From contig CAWISL010000012.1 in assembly GCA_963838795.1 (NCBI GenBank), forward strand, positions 1-14,511: DNA of 14,511 bases. The letters run 5' to 3'. The notes below the pieces were generated by a model, which saw only the letters and a list, made by a program, of their open reading frames with translations, was not told the origin of the DNA and ran no database searches. Every line of letters begins with the position of its first letter. Within the stretch, counting starts at the first letter, position 1. The translations under genes and the position numbers were made by a program. The DNA is from JAIBJN01 sp963838795 (GTDB taxonomy: Bacteria > Actinomycetota > Thermoleophilia > Gaiellales > Gaiellaceae). Below, in pieces: positions 5,824 to 11,925 of the stretch.

Positions 5824-6684
5824 GTGACCTCGGCAACGCTCCTTCGGGGGTTCGAGCGGAAGGTCGAGGAGATCGCCGGGCTCCGGACGCGCTACTGGGT
5901 CGGCGGTGACGGGCCGCCGCTCGTCCTCGTCCACGGGCTCGGCGGCGCCGCGTGGAACTTCACCGACCTCGCTCCGCTCCTGGCGGCGCGGCACCGCGTT
6001 CTCGTTCCCGACCTTCCCGGCCACGGCGGGACCGAGCCGCTGCCGCAGCTCGAGAGCCTGTCCGACCTCGCCGCGCACGTCGCAGCGGTCGCCGAGCACG
6101 AGGACATGTCGCCGGCGGCGATGCTCGGGTACTCGATGGGCGGGCCGGTCGTGCTGCGCCTTGGCGTCGAGCGGCCCGAGGCCGTCTCGTCGCTCGTTCT
6201 CGTCGCAGCCGCCGGGATCGTGTCCACGACCCGGCGCGCCGAGGTCTGGCTCGCCGCGATCTCGGCTCTGCGACCTGCGCGGAAGGTGGCGCGGTTCCGC
6301 TTCCTCCTGGCCAGGCGGCCGAACCTGCGCGCTCCGATCTTCGGTTACTGGGGCGCGGATGACCCGAGGGTCCTCTCCCCGGAAGCAGTGGTCGGCTTCC
6401 TCGCGGCGCAGCCGGAGCACACGGACGTCGAAGGGGCGGCGCGGGCGCTCCTGAAGGACGACCCAAGGCCGGACCTTGCGGGCGTGACGTGTCCGACGGC
6501 CGTCGTCTGGGGCGCCCGCGACCGGTTGATCCCGCTCGAGGACGGCTTCGAGTACGCACGGCGTCTGCGCTGCCCGCTGCGCGTGCTCCCGGCGGCGGGC
6601 CATCTCCTCGTCGGGGAGTGCCCGGAGGAGCTCGCAGCGGTCGTCGAAGAGCTCCTTGCAACGACTCGGCCCTCGGCGGTGTAG
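5824..6684 (+). CDS. Alpha/beta hydrolase
   Basis: Cytoplasmic alpha/beta-fold hydrolase of 286 residues, probably an esterase or a C-C bond or lactone hydrolase; the substrate cannot be read from sequence. HGLGG provides the oxyanion loop. S104 in GYSMGG is the nucleophile, D233 in WGARDRLIP the acid and H260 in AAGHLL the base, so the triad is complete. A cap region around 135-200 (AEVWLAAISALRP onward) is rich in Arg and Ala. GTG at 5824 is chosen because open frame further upstream is not protein-like and TACGGT lies seven bases before it, fitting a leaderless transcript. The lipoprotein gene starts eight bases after its stop, so the two probably form an operon. Confidence 0.92.
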   Translation: MTSATLLRGFERKVEEIAGLRTRYWVGGDGPPLVLVHGLGGAAWNFTDLAPLLAARHRVLVPDLPGHGGTEPLPQLESLSDLAAHVAAVAEHEDMSPAAMLGYSMGGPVVLRLGVERPEAVSSLVLVAAAGIVSTTRRAEVWLAAISALRPARKVARFRFLLARRPNLRAPIFGYWGADDPRVLSPEAVVGFLAAQPEHTDVEGAARALLKDDPRPDLAGVTCPTAVVWGARDRLIPLEDGFEYARRLRCPLRVLPAAGHLLVGECPEELAAVVEELLATTRPSAV

Positions 6685-6692
6685 ATCCCTGT

Positions 6693-7286
6693 GTGAGAGC
6701 CCTGCTCGCCCTCGTCGCCGTGCTCGCCTTCACGGCCTGCGGCGGTGACGAGGAAGGCGCACCGCCGACGAGCAGCGAGGCGTCCCCTGCAGGGTTCACC
6801 GCAGCCGGCTGTCCCGTCGACGACCGCCAGGCCTGCGAGCGGGCGGCCTCGGCCGCGACGGCCCTGGAGGAGGGAGACATCGCCCGCCTGGTCGAGCTGA
6901 GCTACGCGGACACCTTCGTCTGCGACGACCTTCCGGCAGAGATGTTCCCCGACTGCTCGCCGGGCGCGACCCTCGAAGGCCATGCGGTCACCGGGGCCGA
7001 CGGCAAGATCAGCGTTCTCAACGCGGAGGAGTACGAGGCACGGCTCGCGGAACTCGGCGACGCCACGGTCACCGGCATCGGAACGTGCGGACCGGACGAC
7101 CCGGACCGCCGCTCGTACCACCTGGCTTTCTGGGCCGCGGACGAGGGCGGGTCGCTGGAGCTGGTCAGGCGCGAGGGGGAGTGGTCGATCGGGATCGTCT
7201 ACGCCGACTCGCTCGCGAACTGGAAGACCGTCTACGACGACCCGGAGGCCGAGCTCGCCTGCGGCAACGTCCAGGCCTGGGACTAG
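6693..7286 (+). CDS. Small lipoprotein of unknown function
   Basis: Starts at GTG 6693 with the short leader RALLALVAVLAFTAC, whose final cysteine at residue 16 (lipobox FTAC) should be lipidated, anchoring the protein to the outer face of the membrane. The mature part of about 180 residues is acidic. It has six further cysteines (GCPVDD, QACER, FVCDD, PDCSPG, GTCGPD, LACGN), enough for three disulfides, and its C-terminal half reads like a small beta-sheet domain (HLAFWAADEGGSLELVRREGEWSI is only partly quoted here as SLELVRREGEWSIGIV). I do not recognise the family. It follows the hydrolase by eight bases and its stop overlaps that of the convergent NIF3-family gene on a shared CTAG. Confidence 0.8.
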   Translation: MRALLALVAVLAFTACGGDEEGAPPTSSEASPAGFTAAGCPVDDRQACERAASAATALEEGDIARLVELSYADTFVCDDLPAEMFPDCSPGATLEGHAVTGADGKISVLNAEEYEARLAELGDATVTGIGTCGPDDPDRRSYHLAFWAADEGGSLELVRREGEWSIGIVYADSLANWKTVYDDPEAELACGNVQAWD

Positions 7287-8029
7287 ACGGGGTTCGGAAG
7301 GTCCACGAAGTCCCAGGCGAGCTCGAAGCGCTCGGCCAGCTTCGCGGTCAGCGCGCGCACGCCCAGGGTCTCGGTCGCGTAGTGGCCGCCGGCGATGAAA
7401 TGGACGCCGGCCTCCTTCGCCGCGTGCTTCGTCGGCTCGTCGGCCTCGCCCGTGACGAAGCAGTCGTAGCCCTCCGCGGCCGCCTGTGCCAGGTAGCGCG
7501 CCGCGCCGCCTGAGCAGACCGCCACCCGCTCGACCACCTCGGGCCCGTAGGAGAAGACGAGCGGCATCTGGCCGAGCCGCTCCCGGACGCGTTCCGCCAG
7601 CTCGTTGACGGGCCCAGGGCTCGCGAGACGGCCGCCGAAGCCCAGGCCGTCGGCGAAGCGCCCGTCCTGCTCGACGCCGAGCTCCTCGCAGAGGAGCGCG
7701 TTGTTGCCCACCTCCGGATGGGCGTCGAGCGCCAGGTGGTAGGCCACGAGGCTCAGGTCGGCGTCGAAGAGCGCCCGCAGCCGTTCGCGCATGACGGGCC
7801 CGACGACGCGCGGCTCCTTCTCCCAGAAGAGGCCGTGATGGACGAGCACGAGCTGTGCGCCGGCCTCCGCGGCGCGCTCGAACAGCTCCCGGGAGGCGGA
7901 GACGCCGCAGACGATCTTGTGCACCTCCTCGGCGCCCACGACCTGGAGGCCCATCGGCCCGTAGTCGGGATAGGAGGCGAGATCGAGGTACTCGTTCGCC
8001 CAGGCTACGACCTCGTCGCGTGCCGGCAT
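7283..8029 (-). CDS. NIF3/YbgI-family dinuclear metal-centre protein
   Basis: Member of the NIF3 (DUF34) family, hexameric toroids with a two-metal site; proposed roles include GTP cyclohydrolase I type 2 activity and metal handling, but the function is not settled. The 248-residue length is typical of the short form. Metal-site residues are visible: H64 and H65 in VLVHHGLFW, D102 in HLALDAHPEVGNN, H216 and E220 in GGHYATETLG. The N-terminal motif DYGPMGLQV also matches the family. ATG 8029 has no Shine-Dalgarno site but has TAGGGT seven bases before it, so the transcript is probably leaderless. It is divergent from tRNA-Pro. Confidence 0.94.
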   Translation of the reverse strand: MPARDEVVAWANEYLDLASYPDYGPMGLQVVGAEEVHKIVCGVSASRELFERAAEAGAQLVLVHHGLFWEKEPRVVGPVMRERLRALFDADLSLVAYHLALDAHPEVGNNALLCEELGVEQDGRFADGLGFGGRLASPGPVNELAERVRERLGQMPLVFSYGPEVVERVAVCSGGAARYLAQAAAEGYDCFVTGEADEPTKHAAKEAGVHFIAGGHYATETLGVRALTAKLAERFELAWDFVDLPNPV

Positions 8030-8035
8030 TCCGGG

Positions 8036-8042
8036 TACCCTA
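8036..8042. promoter_or_regulatory. Bidirectional -10 TACCCTA between tRNA-Pro and the NIF3 gene
   Basis: The heptamer reads TACCCT on the plus strand, 10 bases before the tRNA 5' end, and TAGGGT on the minus strand, seven bases before the ATG at 8029. One sequence can therefore serve as -10 for both genes. The -35 regions are not recognisable. Confidence 0.5.
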
Positions 8043-8051
8043 TGGCGGGTT

Positions 8052-8125
8052 CGGGGTGTAGCGCAGCCTGGTAGCGCGCGCCGTTCGGGTCGGCGAGGTC
8101 CCCGGTTCGAATCCGGGCACCCCGA
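8052..8125 (+). tRNA. tRNA-Pro (anticodon CGG)
   Basis: A 74-base cloverleaf reads throughout. Acceptor CGGGGTG pairs with CACCCCG. The D stem is GCGC/GCGC with loop AGCCTGGTA. The anticodon stem CGCCG/CGGCG encloses TTCGGGT with anticodon CGG. The T stem CCCGG/CCGGG encloses TTCGAAT. The discriminator is A. The C1-G72 pair and A73 are typical bacterial tRNA-Pro identity features. It decodes CCG, a favoured proline codon in GC-rich genomes. No CCA is encoded, so the end must be added by nucleotidyltransferase. Confidence 0.97.
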
Positions 8126-8135
8126 CTGGGGAGGA

Positions 8136-8153
8136 GGGCCGCTGCGGCGGCCC
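8136..8153 (+). terminator. Hairpin after tRNA-Pro, possible terminator
   Basis: GGGCCGC, loop TGCG, GCGGCCC gives a perfect seven-pair GC stem 10 bases after the tRNA. The T-tract is almost absent (TTCG), so termination would rest on the stem. It lies between the tRNA and the convergent CoA-binding gene and could serve both. Confidence 0.5.
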
Positions 8154-8161
8154 TTCGAGCC

Positions 8162-8564
8162 TCAGGAGGCGAGTCGCGAGTGCACGATCGCCGTGCACTC
8201 GTTCTCGACGTAGTCGAGGCCGGCGGCGTCGGCGATTGCCTTCGCCTCCGTCGAGACGACTCCGAGTTGGAGCCAGAGCGCTCCCGCCCCGACCTCGACG
8301 GCCTGGCGCGCCACGTCGGGGCAGAACTCCGAGCGCCGGAACACGTCCACGAGGTCGATCGGCTCGTCGATCTCGGCCAGCGAGGCCACGCGCGCGCTGC
8401 CCGAGGATCTCCGCAGGCCCGACGGGCCGGACCGGGATGACGTGGTAGCCCTCCTCCAGGAGATACCGCATGACCGAGTTGCTCGGGCGATGCGGCTTCG
8501 GAGAGGCGCCGACGAGAGCGATCGTGCGCGCCTCGGTGAGGATCTCGGCGGGTGTCCTGGCCAC
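8162..8564 (-). CDS. CoA-binding domain protein (YccU-like), apparent frameshift
   Basis: Small Rossmann-fold protein of the CoA_binding_2 family; its physiological role is not established. From GTG at 8564 the first frame gives ARTPAEILTEARTIALVGAS, then PKPHRPSNSVMRYLLEEGYH and VIPV, with the family's nucleotide-binding start. Past EILGQRA the matching sequence moves one base over: ASLAEIDEPIDLVDVFRRSE, then FCPDVARQAVEVGAGALWLQ, and on to NECTAIVHSRLAS and a stop at 8162. Joined, it makes about 134 residues, the family's usual length. TAGCCT lies six bases before the GTG and there is no good Shine-Dalgarno site, so the transcript may be leaderless. Only 22 bases separate this start from the divergent nitrilase start. 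Confidence 0.85.
8388..8402 (-). other. Apparent frameshift site in the CoA-binding gene
   Basis: One base must be skipped within CAGCGCGCGCGTGG (minus strand) to pass from GQRA to ASLAEID. The site is a run of CG repeats, and the polarity matches the lysyl oxidase frameshift: one surplus base. Confidence 0.7.
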
Positions 8565-8570
8565 GGCTCA

Positions 8571-8580
8571 AGGCTATCCT
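8571..8580. promoter_or_regulatory. Overlapping divergent -10 hexamers between the CoA-binding and nitrilase genes
   Basis: In AGGCTATCCT the plus strand reads TATCCT (8575-8580), six bases before ATG 8587. The minus strand reads TAGCCT (8576 to 8571), six bases before GTG 8564. The arrangement is symmetric, and both transcripts would begin at or next to the start codon. Confidence 0.55.
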
Positions 8581-8586
8581 TCGCCC

Positions 8587-9423
8587 ATGGCCGATCGTCT
8601 GCGCGTCGCCTGCGTCCAGTTCTGCGCCTCCGGCTCGAAGGCCGAGAACCTCGAGCGCATGGAGCCGCTCGTTGCCCGCGCGGCGTCGACCGGGGCCGAC
8701 CTCGTCCTCCTGCCCGAGAAGTGGAACGGGATCGGGACGCACGAGATCATCCTGGACGTCGCCGAGCCGCTCGACTCGGGCGAGACCGTCGGGGCGATGA
8801 GCGCGTGGGCGAAGCAGCACGGGATCACGCTCGTCGGCGGCTCGATCGTGGAGCGCCGCGAGGGGCGCGAGAAGCTCTCGAACACGTGCGTCGTCTTCGA
8901 CCCCGAAGGCGAGATCTCCGCGACCTACCGCAAGATCCACATGTTCGACGTCGAGGTCGGCGGCCAGGTCTATCGCGAGTCGGACAGCGAGGAGCCGGGC
9001 GAGGGCCCGATGAGCTGCGAGGTCGAGGGCTGGAGGCTCGGGCTGACGGTCTGCTACGACCTGCGCTTCCCCGAGCTGTACCGCATCCTCGCCGTCGAGG
9101 GCGCGGAGATCATCACGGTCCCGGCCGCATTCACGCTCTACACGGGCAAGGACCACTGGGAGCTCCTCCTGCGCGCCCGGGCGGTCGAGAACCAGTGCTT
9201 CGTCGCCGCCGCCAACCAGTGGGGCGTGCACGAGGGGGGCAAGGCCTCCTACGGCCGCAGCTCGATCATCGACCCCTGGGGCGTCGTGCTCGCCCAGGCG
9301 CCCGACGAGGACTCGGTCATCTCCGCCGAGCTGGACCGGGCGCATATGGAGCGCATCCGGCGCAGCCTCCCGTCGCTGGCCAACCGCCAGCCCGCCGCGT
9401 ACACGTGGCCAGCGGAGGTCTAG
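8587..9423 (+). CDS. Nitrilase-superfamily carbon-nitrogen hydrolase (Nit1/Nit2-like amidase)
   Basis: Cytoplasmic amidase of 278 residues. The catalytic set is complete: E44 in LLPEKW, K116 in YRKIHMFDV, C156 in TVCYDLRFPELYR and the second glutamate E192 in DHWELLLRARAVEN. The motifs CYDLRFPELYR and AVENQCFVAAANQWG resemble the Nit1/Nit2 branch, whose members hydrolyse deaminated glutathione or omega-amides of 2-oxo acids; a metabolite-repair role is therefore the family-based guess. ATG 8587 sits six bases after TATCCT with no Shine-Dalgarno site, so the mRNA looks leaderless. The HAD phosphatase gene overlaps its end by 19 bases, suggesting translational coupling. Confidence 0.95.
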   Translation: MADRLRVACVQFCASGSKAENLERMEPLVARAASTGADLVLLPEKWNGIGTHEIILDVAEPLDSGETVGAMSAWAKQHGITLVGGSIVERREGREKLSNTCVVFDPEGEISATYRKIHMFDVEVGGQVYRESDSEEPGEGPMSCEVEGWRLGLTVCYDLRFPELYRILAVEGAEIITVPAAFTLYTGKDHWELLLRARAVENQCFVAAANQWGVHEGGKASYGRSSIIDPWGVVLAQAPDEDSVISAELDRAHMERIRRSLPSLANRQPAAYTWPAEV

Positions 9424-10115
9424 AGGGCCCGCGTCGCGTCGAGGCTGTCCTCTTCGACGTCGACTTCACGCTCGCCAAGCCCGGCCCGCTCCTCGGGCCC
9501 GAGGGCTACCGCGAGGCCGGCGCGCGCCACGGCCTGACGCTCGACCCCGAGCTCTACGCGCAGGCCCGCGCGGCGGCGATCGAGGACCTCCACCACCACC
9601 CGGAGCTCGAGCACGACGAGGAGATCTGGGTGCGGTTCACGACCGACATCGTGCTCGGCATGGGCGGCGACGGCCCGCGCGCCGAGGAGGTCGCGCGGGC
9701 GATCACGAACGGCTGGCTCCATTCGGCCAACTTCGAGCTCTACGAGGACACGCTGCCCGTGCTCGCGGAGCTCCGGGCGCAAGGCCTCCGCATCGGGCTC
9801 GTCTCGAACACGAGCCGCGACCTGGACGCCTTCGTCGACCACTTCTCGCTCGACGTGGACGCGTGGATCTCCTCCGGCGTGCACGGCAAGGTCAAGCCCG
9901 ACCCCTCCATCTTCCGCGTCATCCTCGGCCGGCTCGAGGTCGAGCCCCAGGCGGCCGTGATGGTCGGCGACTCTCTCCTCGACGACGTCGAGGGCGCCCG
10001 CGCCCTCGGCATGCAGGCGTACCTGATCGACCGCGAGGGGCGCTTCCCGGACCGGGAGGACGCCCTTCCGACGCTACTGGCGCTGCCCGCGCTTCTCGGT
10101 CTGGGCCCTGGCTAG
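9405..10115 (+). CDS. HAD-superfamily phosphatase
   Basis: Haloacid-dehalogenase-type hydrolase of 236 residues, probably a small-molecule phosphatase. Motif I is D18-x-D20 in LFDVDFTL, motif II S134 in GLVSNTSRD, motif III K164 in KVKPDPSIF and motif IV D189 with D193/D194 in MVGDSLLDD. A helical cap of C1 type lies between motifs I and II (about 30-115). Beginning at GTG 9405 puts motif I near the N-terminus, as expected, and no other start codon lies closer. It shares an operon with the nitrilase gene and overlaps it by 19 bases, so a common metabolite-repair pathway is possible. Its stop shares a CTAG with the convergent gene. Confidence 0.93.
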   Translation: MASGGLEGPRRVEAVLFDVDFTLAKPGPLLGPEGYREAGARHGLTLDPELYAQARAAAIEDLHHHPELEHDEEIWVRFTTDIVLGMGGDGPRAEEVARAITNGWLHSANFELYEDTLPVLAELRAQGLRIGLVSNTSRDLDAFVDHFSLDVDAWISSGVHGKVKPDPSIFRVILGRLEVEPQAAVMVGDSLLDDVEGARALGMQAYLIDREGRFPDREDALPTLLALPALLGLGPG

Positions 10116-10630
10116 AGGCAGGGCGAGCGGCCCGGCGCGAGGAGCCCGAAGCCCCAGACCTGCTCGTCGTAGACGTAGAAGGCGCTCGTCGCCGTCGGGT
10201 CGTCGCGGACGAGCGCGATGTAGTCGCCGCAGTCCTCCTCGGCGAGCTCGCCGTACGTGGCGCCGATCTCGCCGGCCTGTTGGCCGAGCGCCAGCCCCTC
10301 CGGGGTGTCCCACCCCTCCGGCTTCCAGACCGTGAACGCGTGCACCACGCGCCCGCTGCGGAAGACCACGCCTGCGCCCTCCGGCTGGAACGGGTTCTCG
10401 TTGAAGTACCAGGTCGTCTGACGGCAGTCCCGGCACTCGCCATGACGCTGCCCCCAGGTCTCGAGTACCTGGGCTCTGGTCATCCCGAGCTCGATGCCGG
10501 CCAAGCTCGCGCCGGGCGTGAACGTTCCGCCTGTCGGCGGCTCGGCCGCAGCCGGTGCGCCCACCAGCAGCGCCGCGGCCGCGAGCGCGAGGCCCGTCAG
10601 CGCGAGCGGGCGAGGAGCGCGGGCGCCCAC
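10112..10630 (-). CDS. Secreted small protein with a BLIP-like motif, unknown function
   Basis: Predicted exported protein of 172 residues from GTG at 10630. The signal peptide core is LALTGLALAAAALLVGAPAA, cleaved probably before EPP near residue 30. The segment SLAGIELGMTRAQVLETWG resembles the first helix-strand unit of BLIP/SmpA-like beta-lactamase-inhibitor folds, which often start with LGM-x-x-x-x-V. Cysteines occur in ECRDC, EEDCGDY and at the C-terminus (SPCL). No catalytic motif is evident. It overlaps the end of the acyl-CoA dehydrogenase gene by 34 bases on the same strand and is likely translationally coupled to it, although no functional link is obvious. The fold assignment is tentative. 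Confidence 0.72.
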   Translation of the reverse strand: MGARAPRPLALTGLALAAAALLVGAPAAAEPPTGGTFTPGASLAGIELGMTRAQVLETWGQRHGECRDCRQTTWYFNENPFQPEGAGVVFRSGRVVHAFTVWKPEGWDTPEGLALGQQAGEIGATYGELAEEDCGDYIALVRDDPTATSAFYVYDEQVWGFGLLAPGRSPCL

Positions 10631-11814
10631 GAGGCGAGCGGGGAGATGTCCCCGTCCCGGCCGTTGAGGTCGCGGTATCCGAGCGCATGCTCGGCCTGCA
10701 ACATCTTGTGAATCTGCGTCGTGCCCTCGTAGATGATGGGCGCGCGGGCGTTGCGGAAGTACCGCTCGATGCCGTACTCGCCGGAGTAGCCGTACGCGCC
10801 GTGCACCTGGATCGCGAGGTGCGCGGCCTGGAACGCGCACTCGGTTGCGTGCCACTTGGCGAGGCTCGTCTCCCGGGTGTTGCGCACGCCCTGATCCTTG
10901 AGCCAGGCGGCCTGCATGACGAGGAGCTTCGACGTCTCGTAGTCGAGCACCATCTGGGCGATCATGTCCTGCACGAACTGGTTCTTGCCGATCGGCTTGC
11001 CGAAGGTCTCACGCTCGCGCGCGTACTCGACGGAGCGCTCGAGGCAGGCGCGGATGACGCCGCAGGCGCCGGCCGCGACCGTGAAGCGGCCCTGGTCGAG
11101 GCCGTACATGGCGATCTCGAAGCCTTGGCCCTCCTCGCCGACGAGGTTCTCGGCGGGCACCTCGACGTTCTCGAAGAAGAGCTCGCCGGTCGAGCCGGCC
11201 CACACGCCGAGCTTGTGCTCGGTCTCCTGCGCGGAAAGCCCGGCCATCCCCTTCTCGAGCACGAAGGCCGAGATGCCCTTGTGCTTCGCGTCGGGGTCCG
11301 TCTTCGCGAAGACGAGCGCGTGGTCGGCGACCGCCGCATACGAGATCCAGTTCTTCTGGCCGTTGAGGACGTAGACGTCGCCCTCCTTGCGCGCCGTCGT
11401 CCGCATAGCGGCGACGTCGGAGCCCGCGGCCGGCTCGGTGAGGCCGAAGCACGCGATCTTCTCCCCGCGCGCCTGCGGCGCGAGGTAGCGCTCCTTCTGC
11501 TCCTCGCTGGCGTAGCGGAGCAGCGAGAGGGAGTTGAGGCCCACGTGGACGGAGATGAGCGTGCGGAAGGCGGCCTCGCCGCGCTCGATCTCCTCACATG
11601 AGAGCGCCTCGGAGACGAAGTCCATTCCGGCCCCGCCGTACTCCTCCGGAATGACGACTCCGAGCAGCCCGAGCTCGGCCATTCCCTCGATCACGGACAT
11701 GTCGAGGTGGTGGTTGATGTCGTTCTCGATCGCGTTCGGAAGCACGCGCTCGTCCACGAACTGGCGGACTGTTGCCTGCACCTCGCGCTGCTCCGGAGTG
11801 AGCTCGAAATTCAC
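10597..11814 (-). CDS. Acyl-CoA dehydrogenase
   Basis: FAD-dependent acyl-CoA dehydrogenase of 405 residues, catalysing alpha,beta-desaturation of acyl-CoA in fatty-acid or branched amino-acid breakdown with electrons passing to electron-transfer flavoprotein. The N-terminal helical domain begins NFELTPEQREVQATVRQF. The middle beta-domain contains CFGLTEPAAGSDVAAM and WISYAAVADHALVF. The C-terminal helical domain carries RETFGKPIGKNQFVQDMIA and VHGAYGYSGEYGIERYFRNA, with catalytic base E363 in IYEGTTQIHK. The chain-length preference cannot be read. GTG 11814 lies six bases after a minus-strand TACACT with no Shine-Dalgarno site, so it is probably leaderless. Confidence 0.97.
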   Translation of the reverse strand: MNFELTPEQREVQATVRQFVDERVLPNAIENDINHHLDMSVIEGMAELGLLGVVIPEEYGGAGMDFVSEALSCEEIERGEAAFRTLISVHVGLNSLSLLRYASEEQKERYLAPQARGEKIACFGLTEPAAGSDVAAMRTTARKEGDVYVLNGQKNWISYAAVADHALVFAKTDPDAKHKGISAFVLEKGMAGLSAQETEHKLGVWAGSTGELFFENVEVPAENLVGEEGQGFEIAMYGLDQGRFTVAAGACGVIRACLERSVEYARERETFGKPIGKNQFVQDMIAQMVLDYETSKLLVMQAAWLKDQGVRNTRETSLAKWHATECAFQAAHLAIQVHGAYGYSGEYGIERYFRNARAPIIYEGTTQIHKMLQAEHALGYRDLNGRDGDISPLASWAPALLARSR

Positions 11815-11819
11815 GGCAC

Positions 11820-11826
11820 TAGTGTA
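11820..11826. promoter_or_regulatory. Bidirectional -10 TAGTGTA between the acyl-CoA dehydrogenase and VanW genes
   Basis: The minus strand reads TACACT, six bases before the dehydrogenase GTG. The plus strand reads TAGTGT, which would start a transcript about 20 bases before the TTG at 11854. The heptamer has the same TANNNTA form as the site at 8036-8042. Confidence 0.45.
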
Positions 11827-11839
11827 CGCGGACGGTTGC

Positions 11840-11845
11840 TAGACT
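11840..11845 (+). promoter_or_regulatory. -10-like TAGACT before the VanW gene
   Basis: TAGACT ends eight bases before an in-frame TTG at 11854, a spacing like the other leaderless candidates here. If used, the VanW protein would begin 24 residues earlier than annotated, or the transcript would have a leader of about 75 bases before GTG 11926. Confidence 0.35.
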
Positions 11846-11925
11846 CGGACGCCTTGCGCGCGGAGGCTGGTGTCCGGCCTGTCCGGAGAGACCGTGCTGT
11901 CCGCTCGACGGGCAGGCGGAGACGC

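Noticed and set aside
8040..8135. Minus-strand peptide ending GFEPGTSPTRTARATRLRYT
   Set aside because: This is the antisense translation of tRNA-Pro, a common false protein in GC-rich genomes.
8005..9345. Minus-strand open frame of 446 codons opposite the nitrilase gene
   Set aside because: Asp/Arg/Leu-rich shadow of the nitrilase codons. The plus strand has all catalytic motifs.
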